Assembly (NCBI GenBank): GCA_016929035.1
Contig: JAFGJP010000296.1
Coordinates: 1 to 8,986, forward strand
Source of the DNA: Candidatus Auribacterota bacterium
GTDB lineage: Bacteria; Auribacterota; JAFGBW01; JAFGJP01
Length of the DNA stretch: 8,986 nt
Direction of reading: 5' to 3'
The first letter of the stretch is position 1; every line of letters begins with the position of its first letter. Shown here in pieces: positions 1 through 5,614 of the stretch. The position numbers and the translations under genes are program-made. The notes beneath the pieces are model-generated. The model had not been told where the DNA came from. It ran no database searches and saw only the letters and a program-made list of their open reading frames with translations.

Positions 1-390
1 AAGACGTATAATAACGTTATTGAGATATTTGAAGAAGTTGAAGACATTAAAAAGAAAGTGATGAGGATCGTTACAGACTCAACACCTGTGGATGGGCCCA
101 AGGATCCGGATAAATGTAATCTTTTTGCCCTTTATCGGCTTGTAGCCATGGAAAAGGATTTCAAGCACGTCGAGTCGCTTTACAGGAACGGGGGGCTTAG
201 CTACAAGGACATGAAAAGCTGGCTTATCGACGGCATAGCTCATTATTTCTATCCCTACAGAAACAAAAGGAAAGAGATAGCCAAAAACAGGGATTATGTT
301 TTTGAGGTTCTTCAAAAAGGGGCTGAGCGAGCGCGCAGTATAGCTTCTCAAACATTGAAAGAAGTCAGGCAAAAAATCGGAATAGATTAA
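1..390 (+). CDS. trpS: Tryptophanyl-tRNA synthetase, C-terminal part (5' end outside window)
   Basis: TrpRS charges tRNA-Trp with tryptophan in the cytoplasm. The frame is open from base 1 and reads KTYNN at once. This is the tail of the class I synthetase KMSKS loop (KMSKT/S-YNN), which closes over ATP during activation. It is followed by the family-typical MRIVTDSTPV and the segment KDPDKCNLFALYRL. The rest is the helical C-terminal domain that helps bind the tRNA anticodon, ending at a TAA. About 129 residues are present, so roughly the N-terminal 60% of the protein, with the HIGH-containing Rossmann fold, lies upstream. The apparent starts at 58 (GTG) and 61 (ATG) are internal codons and not the true start. 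Identification rests on these motifs and the expected distance from the KMSKS loop to the C-terminus. Confidence 0.93.
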   Translation, partial: KTYNNVIEIFEEVEDIKKKVMRIVTDSTPVDGPKDPDKCNLFALYRLVAMEKDFKHVESLYRNGGLSYKDMKSWLIDGIAHYFYPYRNKRKEIAKNRDYVFEVLQKGAERARSIASQTLKEVRQKIGID

Positions 391-395
391 TAAAA

Positions 396-526
396 CTCGA
401 AATACGAAATTCGAAACAAAAAGAAAAATTAATAAAGAAAAAATGAAGAAAAGTAAAATACTTGAAAATCAAAATATTATGTAAAAAACTAGTGAATTGG
501 TTAATTTTCGACATTCGGATTTCGAA
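396..526. repeat. Imperfect inverted repeat in AT-rich trpS-lrp spacer
   Basis: The two 22-base arms lie at 396-417 and 505-526. Read as inverted copies they match at 17 of 22 positions, with the shared core TCGAAAT-CGAA--TCGAAA. About 87 very AT-rich bases lie between them, and no gene is visible there. The arms are themselves built from CGAAAT/TTCGAA units. This looks like a degenerate palindromic intergenic repeat or a small non-autonomous element. It could also be a pair of independently inserted short repeats. Confidence 0.55.
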
Positions 527-547
527 TTTTTAACCCGGAGGGTTGTC

Positions 548-1036
548 ATGGATGAGATTTTAGAAATACTTCAGAACAATGCTAAAGCTGATTCAAAAGA
601 TATGGCCAAACAGCTTAATCTTCCCGAGCAAGAGGTTAAGAAAAGAATTATGGAATATGAAAAAAAAGGCGTTATTATCAAATATAAGGCGATCATTAAT
701 AAAGAACTTCTGACAGATGAAATTCAGGATGTGACAGCTCTTATCGAGGTCAAGGTCACACCCCAGAAGGATAAAGGCTTTGATTCGATTGCCGAAAGGA
801 TTTACCGGTTTCCTGAGGTGGTATCCTGCTATCTTCTTTCAGGCGGATATGATCTTCTTGTCATTGTCCGGGGGCCGGATCTCAAAACGGTTTCAAGCTT
901 TGTTTCAGAAAAGCTCGCCCCTATGGAGAATATCAACGGGACAGTAACGCATTTTATTTTAAAGAAATATAAGGATGATGGAGATATTCTGATATCTCAG
1001 CATCCTAAAGATACAAGACCGGCGGTGTCGGCGTGA
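548..1036 (+). CDS. Lrp/AsnC-family transcriptional regulator
   Basis: This predicted 162-residue cytoplasmic DNA-binding regulator has the usual length and layout of the family. Residues 1-50 form the winged helix-turn-helix (DSKDMAKQLNLPEQEVKKRI, then YEKKGVIIKYKAIIN). Residues about 63-137 form the RAM ligand-binding and oligomerisation domain, including the typical LSGGYDLLVIVRG at 97-109. Such proteins assemble as dimers or octamers and respond to amino acids. I chose the ATG at 548 because CGGAGGG (536-542) stands 5 bases before it. The in-frame TTG at 497 would translate the inverted-repeat arm and has no ribosome site. The next gene is an aminotransferase on the same strand, 104 bases away. 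A local role controlling amino-acid metabolism, as AlaR does for AlaT in Bacillus, is plausible but inferred. Confidence 0.9.
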   Translation: MDEILEILQNNAKADSKDMAKQLNLPEQEVKKRIMEYEKKGVIIKYKAIINKELLTDEIQDVTALIEVKVTPQKDKGFDSIAERIYRFPEVVSCYLLSGGYDLLVIVRGPDLKTVSSFVSEKLAPMENINGTVTHFILKKYKDDGDILISQHPKDTRPAVSA

Positions 1037-1037
1037 T

Positions 1038-1082
1038 CCGTTTAGCCCGTTAGGTCGGTTGAGTCGGTTTGGTCCGTAAAAA
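1038..1082. repeat. Degenerate 9-bp tandem repeat between lrp and aminotransferase gene
   Basis: Immediately after the lrp stop codon five consecutive 9-base units can be read: CCGTTTAGC, CCGTTAGGT, CGGTTGAGT, CGGTTTGGT and a decayed CCGTAAAAA. The C-C/G-G-T-T core recurs with exact period 9, while the last four bases of each unit drift. It is non-coding in context. Similar period-9 degenerate arrays are common intergenic filler in some environmental genomes; that comparison is from memory. Confidence 0.6.
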
Positions 1083-1102
1083 GTATGTTTTAAAAAGCTG
1101 GG

Positions 1103-1129
1103 CTGACAACACGAAAAGAAACTTATATT
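1103..1129 (+). promoter_or_regulatory. Possible promoter for aminotransferase gene
   Basis: CTGACA at 1103-1108 matches five of six -35 bases, and TATATT at 1124-1129 matches five of six -10 bases. The spacer is 15 bases, shorter than ideal. Transcription would begin almost at the ribosome site, leaving a leader of only a few bases. The placement is plausible but weak, and read-through from lrp is the alternative. Confidence 0.25.
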
Positions 1130-1140
1130 AAGGTTGGACT

Positions 1141-2310
1141 ATGAAAAAAAATAAATATGATTTATCGAAAATGATTGAGGCGTTACCACCATCCGGCATA
1201 AGGGAGTTTTTTGACCTTGTTCTGACGATGGATGACGTTGTCTCTCTGGGTGTTGGGGAGCCCGATTTCCCCACGCCGTGGCACATATGCGAATCGGCCA
1301 TATTCAGCATTGAGCAGGGATTGACAAGTTATACGTCGAACAAGGGTATGCTTGATTTGAGAAGTAAAATTGCTCATAAAATCCAGAAGAAGTGCGGTGT
1401 TGCTTATGATCCTGAAGAAGAAGTCCTCATAACCGTTGGGGTCAGTGAAGCGATGGATGTTGTTTTGCGCGCCATCCTTAATCCGGGCGACAGGGTGGCT
1501 GTCATCAAGCCGTCTTATGTGTCTTATTCCCCCTGCGTGATCATGGCCGGTGGCGTGCCTGTTGAAATCGAGTGTTTTCCTGAGAACGGGTTCAAGCTGG
1601 ACCCATCTGATCTTGAAAAAGAGTGCAAGAAAGGACTTAAAGCGCTTCTTTTGAACTATCCCTGCAATCCGACAGGCGTATCTTATACTGAAGAGGAGCT
1701 GAAGACGATAGCCCAGATAATAAAAAATTATCATCTGCTGACTTTATCAGATGAGATATATGATTCCCTGACCTATGATTTCGAGCACACGCCGCTTCTC
1801 TCGTTTCCTGATATGAAGGAGCTTGTCATTTACCTGAACGGTTTTTCAAAAGGCTATGCCATGACCGGCTGGCGGATCGGTTATGTGGCTGCTCCGAGAG
1901 AGATCACAGGCCTGGCGAACAAAATACACCAGTATACGATGCTTTGCGCTCCGATTATGGGCCAGTTTGCCGCTGTTGAAGCTCTGAGAAACGGGGAATC
2001 GGAAGTTGAGGTGATGAAAAAAGAGTATAAAAGGCGAAGGAATTTTCTTGTCAGCAGGCTCAACGAAATGGGATTAAAGACGTTTATGCCCAGCGGAGCT
2101 TTTTATACGTATTCTCAGATCAGCAGCACAAAACTCCACGCAAAAGTTTTTGCGAAAGATCTTCTTATGAAAAAACGCGTTGCTGTTGTCCCAGGAACAG
2201 CATTCAGTGAGAAGGGAGACCAGTATATCCGGATCTCCTATGCGTCCTCTTTTGAAAACATCAAGGAAGCTCTCTTCCGCATGGAAGATTTCCTGAAAGA
2301 ATTGAAGTGA
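1141..2310 (+). CDS. Class I/II PLP-dependent aminotransferase (AspC/PatA/AlaT-like)
   Basis: A 389-residue fold-type I aminotransferase, the usual full length, cytoplasmic. It transfers an amino group between an amino acid and a 2-oxo acid through pyridoxal phosphate. Visible signatures are VGEPDFPTP (38-46), the Y64 and GMLDLR region, the phosphate-side VGVSEAMD (99-106), NYPCNPTG (172-179) with N176, and D204/Y207 contacting the cofactor. FSKGYAMTGWRIGY (235-248) carries the Schiff-base lysine K237 and R245, and R364 in the C-terminal YIRISYAS probably binds the substrate carboxylate. AAGG at 1130-1133 precedes the ATG by 7 bases. Substrate cannot be read from motifs; aspartate, alanine or aromatic amino acids are all possible. 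Pairing with an Lrp-type regulator favours an alanine or branched-chain role by analogy with AlaR/AlaT, but that is inference. Confidence 0.93.
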   Translation: MKKNKYDLSKMIEALPPSGIREFFDLVLTMDDVVSLGVGEPDFPTPWHICESAIFSIEQGLTSYTSNKGMLDLRSKIAHKIQKKCGVAYDPEEEVLITVGVSEAMDVVLRAILNPGDRVAVIKPSYVSYSPCVIMAGGVPVEIECFPENGFKLDPSDLEKECKKGLKALLLNYPCNPTGVSYTEEELKTIAQIIKNYHLLTLSDEIYDSLTYDFEHTPLLSFPDMKELVIYLNGFSKGYAMTGWRIGYVAAPREITGLANKIHQYTMLCAPIMGQFAAVEALRNGESEVEVMKKEYKRRRNFLVSRLNEMGLKTFMPSGAFYTYSQISSTKLHAKVFAKDLLMKKRVAVVPGTAFSEKGDQYIRISYASSFENIKEALFRMEDFLKELK

Positions 2311-2312
2311 TT

Positions 2313-2345
2313 TTTTATTTATTTTGAAAAGTAAATAAAATAATT
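2313..2345 (+). terminator. AU-only hairpin after aminotransferase gene, possible weak terminator
   Basis: Two bases after the stop codon a 12-bp stem (2313-2324 with 2329-2340, one T-G pair) closes on a TGAA loop and is followed by TAATTT. The stem contains no G-C pair, which is atypical for an intrinsic terminator. It may only slow polymerase or protect the 3' end. Confidence 0.4.
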
Positions 2346-2361
2346 TTGATATTGCTATCAA
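2346..2361. repeat. Short perfect dyad upstream of membrane-protein pair
   Basis: TTGATA (2346-2351) and TATCAA (2356-2361) form a perfect 6-bp inverted repeat around TTGC. It sits 53 bases before the first of the two membrane-protein genes and has no following T-run, so it is not a terminator. It could be an operator half-site pair or chance. Confidence 0.3.
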
Positions 2362-2414
2362 GATGATGCAGGGAATGAGTTTCTTTAATCTGGAAGTGAA
2401 CAAAAGGGGGAGAT

Positions 2415-3113
2415 ATGCAGGAGGAACAGATTAGAATCGAGCTGGGACGGATTGAGAAGAAGCTGGAGGATCTCCAGAAGGAAAAGAGAAAAAATAGAAC
2501 GATCCGGATTTTTTCCCGCCTTCTCATTCTTGCTTTTTTGCTATTCATCATTTTTCTTTTGTATTGCCAGACCGCTGTTCTTGACACAAAAAAGGTGGAA
2601 GCCCTTGTCTGGGACAGGATGATCGAGATCCAGCCGGAGATATCTGACCAGACGTTTCAGGTTCTTGCCGGCGTCTATCCCGTCTATCTCAGGCAGGTGA
2701 AGAAGCAGATAGATGAAAGAAAACTGGAGCTGCTTGCCCTTTTAGAGACAGAAACAAATGTTTTTTTGAGGATCGCGGAATATGATATCTCCGAGGGGCT
2801 TCGCGAAGGGTATCCGAAGCTAATGGAGCGTCAGAAGCAAAGTCTCTACGAGCAGTTTCCTGAGCTCAGAGACCGCGAGAAGGTCAACAGGGCAATAGAC
2901 AATATTATAAAAAATGGAGGCCCCAAGCTTCAGGAGGTGCTTCAGGACAAGTTTGAAAAGCACAGGAAGATTCTTCATACCATACAGGCCAAGCTGGAAA
3001 AGCTGGAAGACACGCGCTTCAGCGATGACGAATATCTCCCCCAGAAAACGCTCGGGATAACGCTTGAGCTTATCGGGAAAAAGCTGCAGAAGATGGAAGG
3101 GGAGGTGATGTAA
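2415..3113 (+). CDS. Single-pass membrane protein with long helical domain, function unknown
   Basis: A 232-residue protein I do not recognise. Residues 1-30 are charged and heptad-like (RIELGRIEKKLEDLQKEKRK), a short coiled coil that should be cytoplasmic because it ends in a run of Lys/Arg. Residues 32-51 form one hydrophobic helix (IFSRLLILAFLLFIIFLLYC). Residues 55-232 are highly charged and probably almost all helical, with no cysteine pairs, catalytic motif or export signal cleavage site; by the positive-inside rule they would lie outside the membrane. AAGGGGGAG (2404-2412) stands just before the ATG. Its stop is one base from the start of the next gene, which has the same architecture, so the two are almost surely co-translated and may form a complex. 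Confidence 0.8.
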   Translation: MQEEQIRIELGRIEKKLEDLQKEKRKNRTIRIFSRLLILAFLLFIIFLLYCQTAVLDTKKVEALVWDRMIEIQPEISDQTFQVLAGVYPVYLRQVKKQIDERKLELLALLETETNVFLRIAEYDISEGLREGYPKLMERQKQSLYEQFPELRDREKVNRAIDNIIKNGGPKLQEVLQDKFEKHRKILHTIQAKLEKLEDTRFSDDEYLPQKTLGITLELIGKKLQKMEGEVM

Positions 3114-3114
3114 G

Positions 3115-3798
3115 ATGGCGGATATCGAAAGAAGCATACAGGCTATCAACGGAACGCTTGATCGAGAAGTCAGAAAAGTCAAGAGATCGTCTTTTCTTAA
3201 TATCCTTTTCTTGATCGTGATCCTTGTCTTGATTTCCGGCTACTACCTTTATCTTTCAGCTTCTCTTCAGACTATCCTGAAAGAGGAAGAGATAGCGCTT
3301 GTTGTCAGGCAGCTGGCCCTGGACTCTCTTCCAAGCCTTAAAAGCGATATGGAAAAAAAGCTGAAGGAGTCTGCTCCTTTCGTCGTGTCAACTGTCCTTG
3401 ATGAAGCGGAAAAAGTCATCCCGAAGATGAGAGCGGAAGCGAACGATTCCATCCGCGAAGCTGTTCCTGAGATCATTGACCAAATTGATTATGTTCTTGA
3501 GGCAGAAATCAGAAAAAAAGCCAGCCCGTACAGGCGTTCCATCGCGGAGATGCTTGAAAGACTGTCTGACGAAAAAACAGCCGAAGAAGAGTTCAGTGAC
3601 CTGGAGATCGTGATCGAGCAGACATTCTTTGACGAGATCGACCATATCATTGACATGTCTTATTTTTCCCTTGTCGAGCTGAATCATAAGATAGATAACG
3701 TCATGAACGTAGAAGAGCTTACAGAAGAACAGCTTCTGGAAAAAAGATTCCTGAAGATGTGGGTCAATTTCTTCAAGTGGAGTTATCAGGAGAAATAA
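3115..3798 (+). CDS. Single-pass membrane protein, same architecture as preceding gene, function unknown
   Basis: A 227-residue unrecognised protein. Residues 1-25 are amphipathic and end in basic residues (REVRKVKR), residues 27-47 form one membrane helix (FLNILFLIVILVLISGYYLYL), and the remainder is a long charged helical domain, predicted outside the membrane. The layout matches the preceding protein. Short correspondences can be seen, such as ALVVRQ against ALVWDR just after the membrane helix, and a shared C-terminal (S/T)-(D/E)-(D/E)-x-L/Y-L segment followed by a hydrophobic helix. This suggests distant paralogues from an old tandem duplication. Its ribosome site, AAGGGGAGGTG (about 3098-3107), lies inside the end of the upstream gene, and the two genes are separated by a single base. 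Transcription then meets the convergent minus-strand operon. Confidence 0.8.
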   Translation: MADIERSIQAINGTLDREVRKVKRSSFLNILFLIVILVLISGYYLYLSASLQTILKEEEIALVVRQLALDSLPSLKSDMEKKLKESAPFVVSTVLDEAEKVIPKMRAEANDSIREAVPEIIDQIDYVLEAEIRKKASPYRRSIAEMLERLSDEKTAEEEFSDLEIVIEQTFFDEIDHIIDMSYFSLVELNHKIDNVMNVEELTEEQLLEKRFLKMWVNFFKWSYQEK

Positions 3799-3855
3799 TC
3801 ACAGCTCGTTGTTTATGATGAGTCGTTAAGCGCAGGCAAGCGGTTAAAATATAAA

Positions 3856-3870
3856 TTCGCCAAAGGCGAA
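3856..3870 (-). terminator. Probable terminator of the minus-strand CheC/receiver/PAS operon
   Basis: TTCGCC (3856-3861) and GGCGAA (3865-3870) form a perfect 6-bp stem with a three-base loop. Read on the minus strand the hairpin is followed directly by TTTATATTTT, the T-rich tail expected of an intrinsic terminator. On the plus strand no T-run follows. It lies about 170 bases beyond the PAS gene stop. The rest of the 3799-4040 gap contains no gene that I can support. Confidence 0.45.
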
Positions 3871-3896
3871 AGGCCCAACTGTTTTTCTTCTGGGAT

Positions 3897-3921
3897 CTCC
3901 TTCGACAGGCTCAGGATGTGA
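3897..3921. repeat. Dispersed intergenic repeat, copy 1
   Basis: The sequence TTCGACAGGCTCAGGATG belongs to a short repeat, roughly TTCGACAAGCTCAGGAT plus a few bases, that I associate with intergenic regions of many environmental bacterial genomes. A partial second copy (AAGCTCAGGATAACAGG) lies in the other large gap of this window at 8187-8203. Family membership is from memory; the similarity between the two copies is visible. Confidence 0.4.
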
Positions 3922-3982
3922 AATGGTGAGTGGAATCGAACCATCTGTGGCTGATTTATCGACTATCCGTGCGCCACGCGAG

Positions 3983-4048
3983 TCACGTTTCCGTGAAGGG
4001 ACATTGTCCTAACAGGACTCACGTCCACGTGTCAACGCGGTCACGTGA
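3983..4048. repeat. Palindrome cluster at the convergent junction
   Basis: Several small dyads are packed into 66 bases. TCACG-TTTC-CGTGA occupies 3983-3996. GGAC and GTCC alternate at 3999-4002, 4006-4009, 4015-4018 and 4023-4026, so GTCCT-AAC-AGGAC (4006-4018) competes with flanking hairpins. Two CACGTG palindromes lie at 4026-4031 and 4042-4047, the second within TCACGTGA (4041-4048). TCACG recurs at 3983, 4019 and 4041. The stop codon of the PAS gene falls inside the last palindrome. It could be an RNA 3'-end structure, a protein-binding site or a remnant of a mobile repeat. Confidence 0.5.
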
Positions 4049-5609
4049 AAGCATCCCTTTCAGAGATATCTCGGGCGAGAGAGAGGATGTAAGATTTATT
4101 GTTATGCTCGATGAGCCCGAAGTGCACTTCCACGGGAAATGTTGATTTGTCTTTTCTTCGAAACTCTCCCCGTATTGTTTGGGGGACTCCCGGGACAGCG
4201 TTTTTCCACATCTCTTGAAGCTTTTCCGGTTCGAAGCGGATCTCAAAATCGCAGTAGTTCAAGTTAAGGAGCTCTTCCCTCTTATAGCCAAGGCTGTCAC
4301 AGCCTCTCTGGTTGGCGTCGATAAAGTTGCCTTCAAGATCATGAAGATAAAAAGAATCCCAGGCATGCTCAACGAGAAGCCGGAACCTTTCTTCGCTTTG
4401 CTGAAGAGCTTCCTCAGCCTTGATGTTTTCCGTGACATTTCGGGCAATGCCAAGCACGTGGATGATCTCCCTGTTCTTGTCCCGGATAGGAGATATGATC
4501 AGGTTGTACCAGCGCTTGCCTGCCGGCGTCTGTATGGGCAGCTTGGATGTATAAGAAGGATTTCCTGTCATAAAAACGGAATTTATCGTCTGCATCAGTT
4601 TTTCAGCGACATCTCTTGTGAAGAGCTCATGGATTCTTTTTCCTTTCATATCCTGCTGTGTTTTTCCCATGGCCCGCAAAGCCGCCTGGTTGGCAGAAAG
4701 GAGTACTCCGGAATTGTTGACCGTGAAAATAGCGTCTGCTGCGGACTCGACAAGGATGCGGTAGCGTTCTTCAGAGTTTCTTAAGGCTTCTTCAGCCAGC
4801 TTTCTTTCGGTGATATCCCGGACAATAGCGATCATATGTTTATGGTGAAGCGGAACGATCCGGGCTTCGTAATGGCGCTCCCCGTTTTTCATAGGAAGCG
4901 AATACTCAATACCAAAAAGGGAATCTGTCTGAAGAACCTGCTGAATCGCCCTGTTGTATTTATGCCCGACTTCAGGCGGGAAAACATCCTGTATCCGTTT
5001 TCCGATAAAAGCTTCGGGAAGAACGTAAAGATGAGAGAGCTGACCGATGTTGTAATCAAGGATTTTTCCATCAGAGTCGAGGCGGTAATAGAGGTCCGGA
5101 AAGGCCAGGAATATGGCCTGGAGTTCAGAAGTTTTCTGAAACAGTTTTTCCTCGGCGCGCGTACGCTCTTCGATTTCTTTCAGAGCCTGATGATGGACCT
5201 GGCGGTACTGTTCGATCCGGCGGACATGATCCGTGACGTCCTCTATGCTCATAAGAAGCCAGACATCATCATCAACAGGTGATTTTACCGGGCTCAGTGT
5301 TGTCTGCTGAAGACGCATGTTCCCGTCGGGCATCAGGCAGGGCAAAATATATTTGTGAAGCTGATAAGAAAGGATCACCGTGGACTCTGATTTAAAAACC
5401 TGCCTGAAGCGGTTAAGATATTTTTCTTCGCTGAGCCGGGGATATTGCTCTGTCAGCTTTTTTCCGACGATTTCATCGCGAGAGATCCCTGTCCATTCCT
5501 CCAGGCGCCGGTTCCAGAAAACGGTCATGAAATCCTGACGAATAACGCAGGCGCCCAGCGACACAAAATCCAGAACACCGAATTTTTCGTTAATAAGGCT
5601 GTAATCCAT
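4041..5609 (-). CDS. Four-PAS-domain sensory protein without a kinase or other output domain
   Basis: A 522-residue soluble protein with no signal peptide or membrane helix. Four PAS domains fill it: about 12-127 (FWNRRLEEWTGISRDEIVGK), 162-270 (ends IVRDITERKLAEEAL), 285-395 (LSANQAALRAMGKTQQDMKGK, ends ARNVTE) and 410-518 (DANQRGCDSLGYKREELL, ends ARDISER). Charged coiled-coil linkers separate them, one long (130-165) and two of the AEEAL-SEERYR type. In typical hybrid sensors the last ISER would lead into a dimerisation-phosphotransfer helix and ATPase domain. Here only DAFT follows before the stop, and no kinase sequence appears in any frame of the next 240 bases. AAGGA stands just before the ATG, 5 bases after the receiver-CheC gene, so it is the last gene of the operon. 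It may sense a ligand or redox state and act through protein contacts, or it may be a truncated kinase. Confidence 0.88.
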   Translation of the reverse strand: MDYSLINEKFGVLDFVSLGACVIRQDFMTVFWNRRLEEWTGISRDEIVGKKLTEQYPRLSEEKYLNRFRQVFKSESTVILSYQLHKYILPCLMPDGNMRLQQTTLSPVKSPVDDDVWLLMSIEDVTDHVRRIEQYRQVHHQALKEIEERTRAEEKLFQKTSELQAIFLAFPDLYYRLDSDGKILDYNIGQLSHLYVLPEAFIGKRIQDVFPPEVGHKYNRAIQQVLQTDSLFGIEYSLPMKNGERHYEARIVPLHHKHMIAIVRDITERKLAEEALRNSEERYRILVESAADAIFTVNNSGVLLSANQAALRAMGKTQQDMKGKRIHELFTRDVAEKLMQTINSVFMTGNPSYTSKLPIQTPAGKRWYNLIISPIRDKNREIIHVLGIARNVTENIKAEEALQQSEERFRLLVEHAWDSFYLHDLEGNFIDANQRGCDSLGYKREELLNLNYCDFEIRFEPEKLQEMWKNAVPGVPQTIRGEFRRKDKSTFPVEVHFGLIEHNNKSYILSLARDISERDAFT

Positions 5610-5614
5610 GATCC

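Noticed and set aside
497..547. N-terminal extension of the Lrp regulator from a TTG at 497
   Set aside because: The extra 17 residues are translated from an inverted-repeat arm, have no ribosome site, and are not needed for the helix-turn-helix. The ATG at 548 has a good one.
3927..3944. tRNA-like T-arm (GGTTCGATTCC on the minus strand, followed by a CACCA)
   Set aside because: The stem carries a mismatch, no acceptor, D or anticodon arms can be fitted around it, and the adjacent bases belong to a dispersed repeat. It may be a chance match or a very degraded remnant.
4006..4018. Integron attC-like core (GTCCTAACAGGAC)
   Set aside because: It contains TAAC/GTTA letters, but there is no second core site pair at the proper distance and no integrase or cassette structure.
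3799..4040. Detached histidine kinase domain downstream of the PAS gene, via a frameshift
   Set aside because: I read all three minus-strand frames beyond the stop and found no HisKA or ATPase motifs, and the space is too short.
3930..4145. Open plus-strand frame of 71 codons across the convergent junction
   Set aside because: No ribosome site, it runs through palindromes and the antisense of the PAS gene end, and the composition does not look like a protein.
4179..5282. Long plus-strand frames opposite the PAS gene
   Set aside because: They are antisense shadows of a gene with clear PAS domains and have no ribosome sites or recognisable products.
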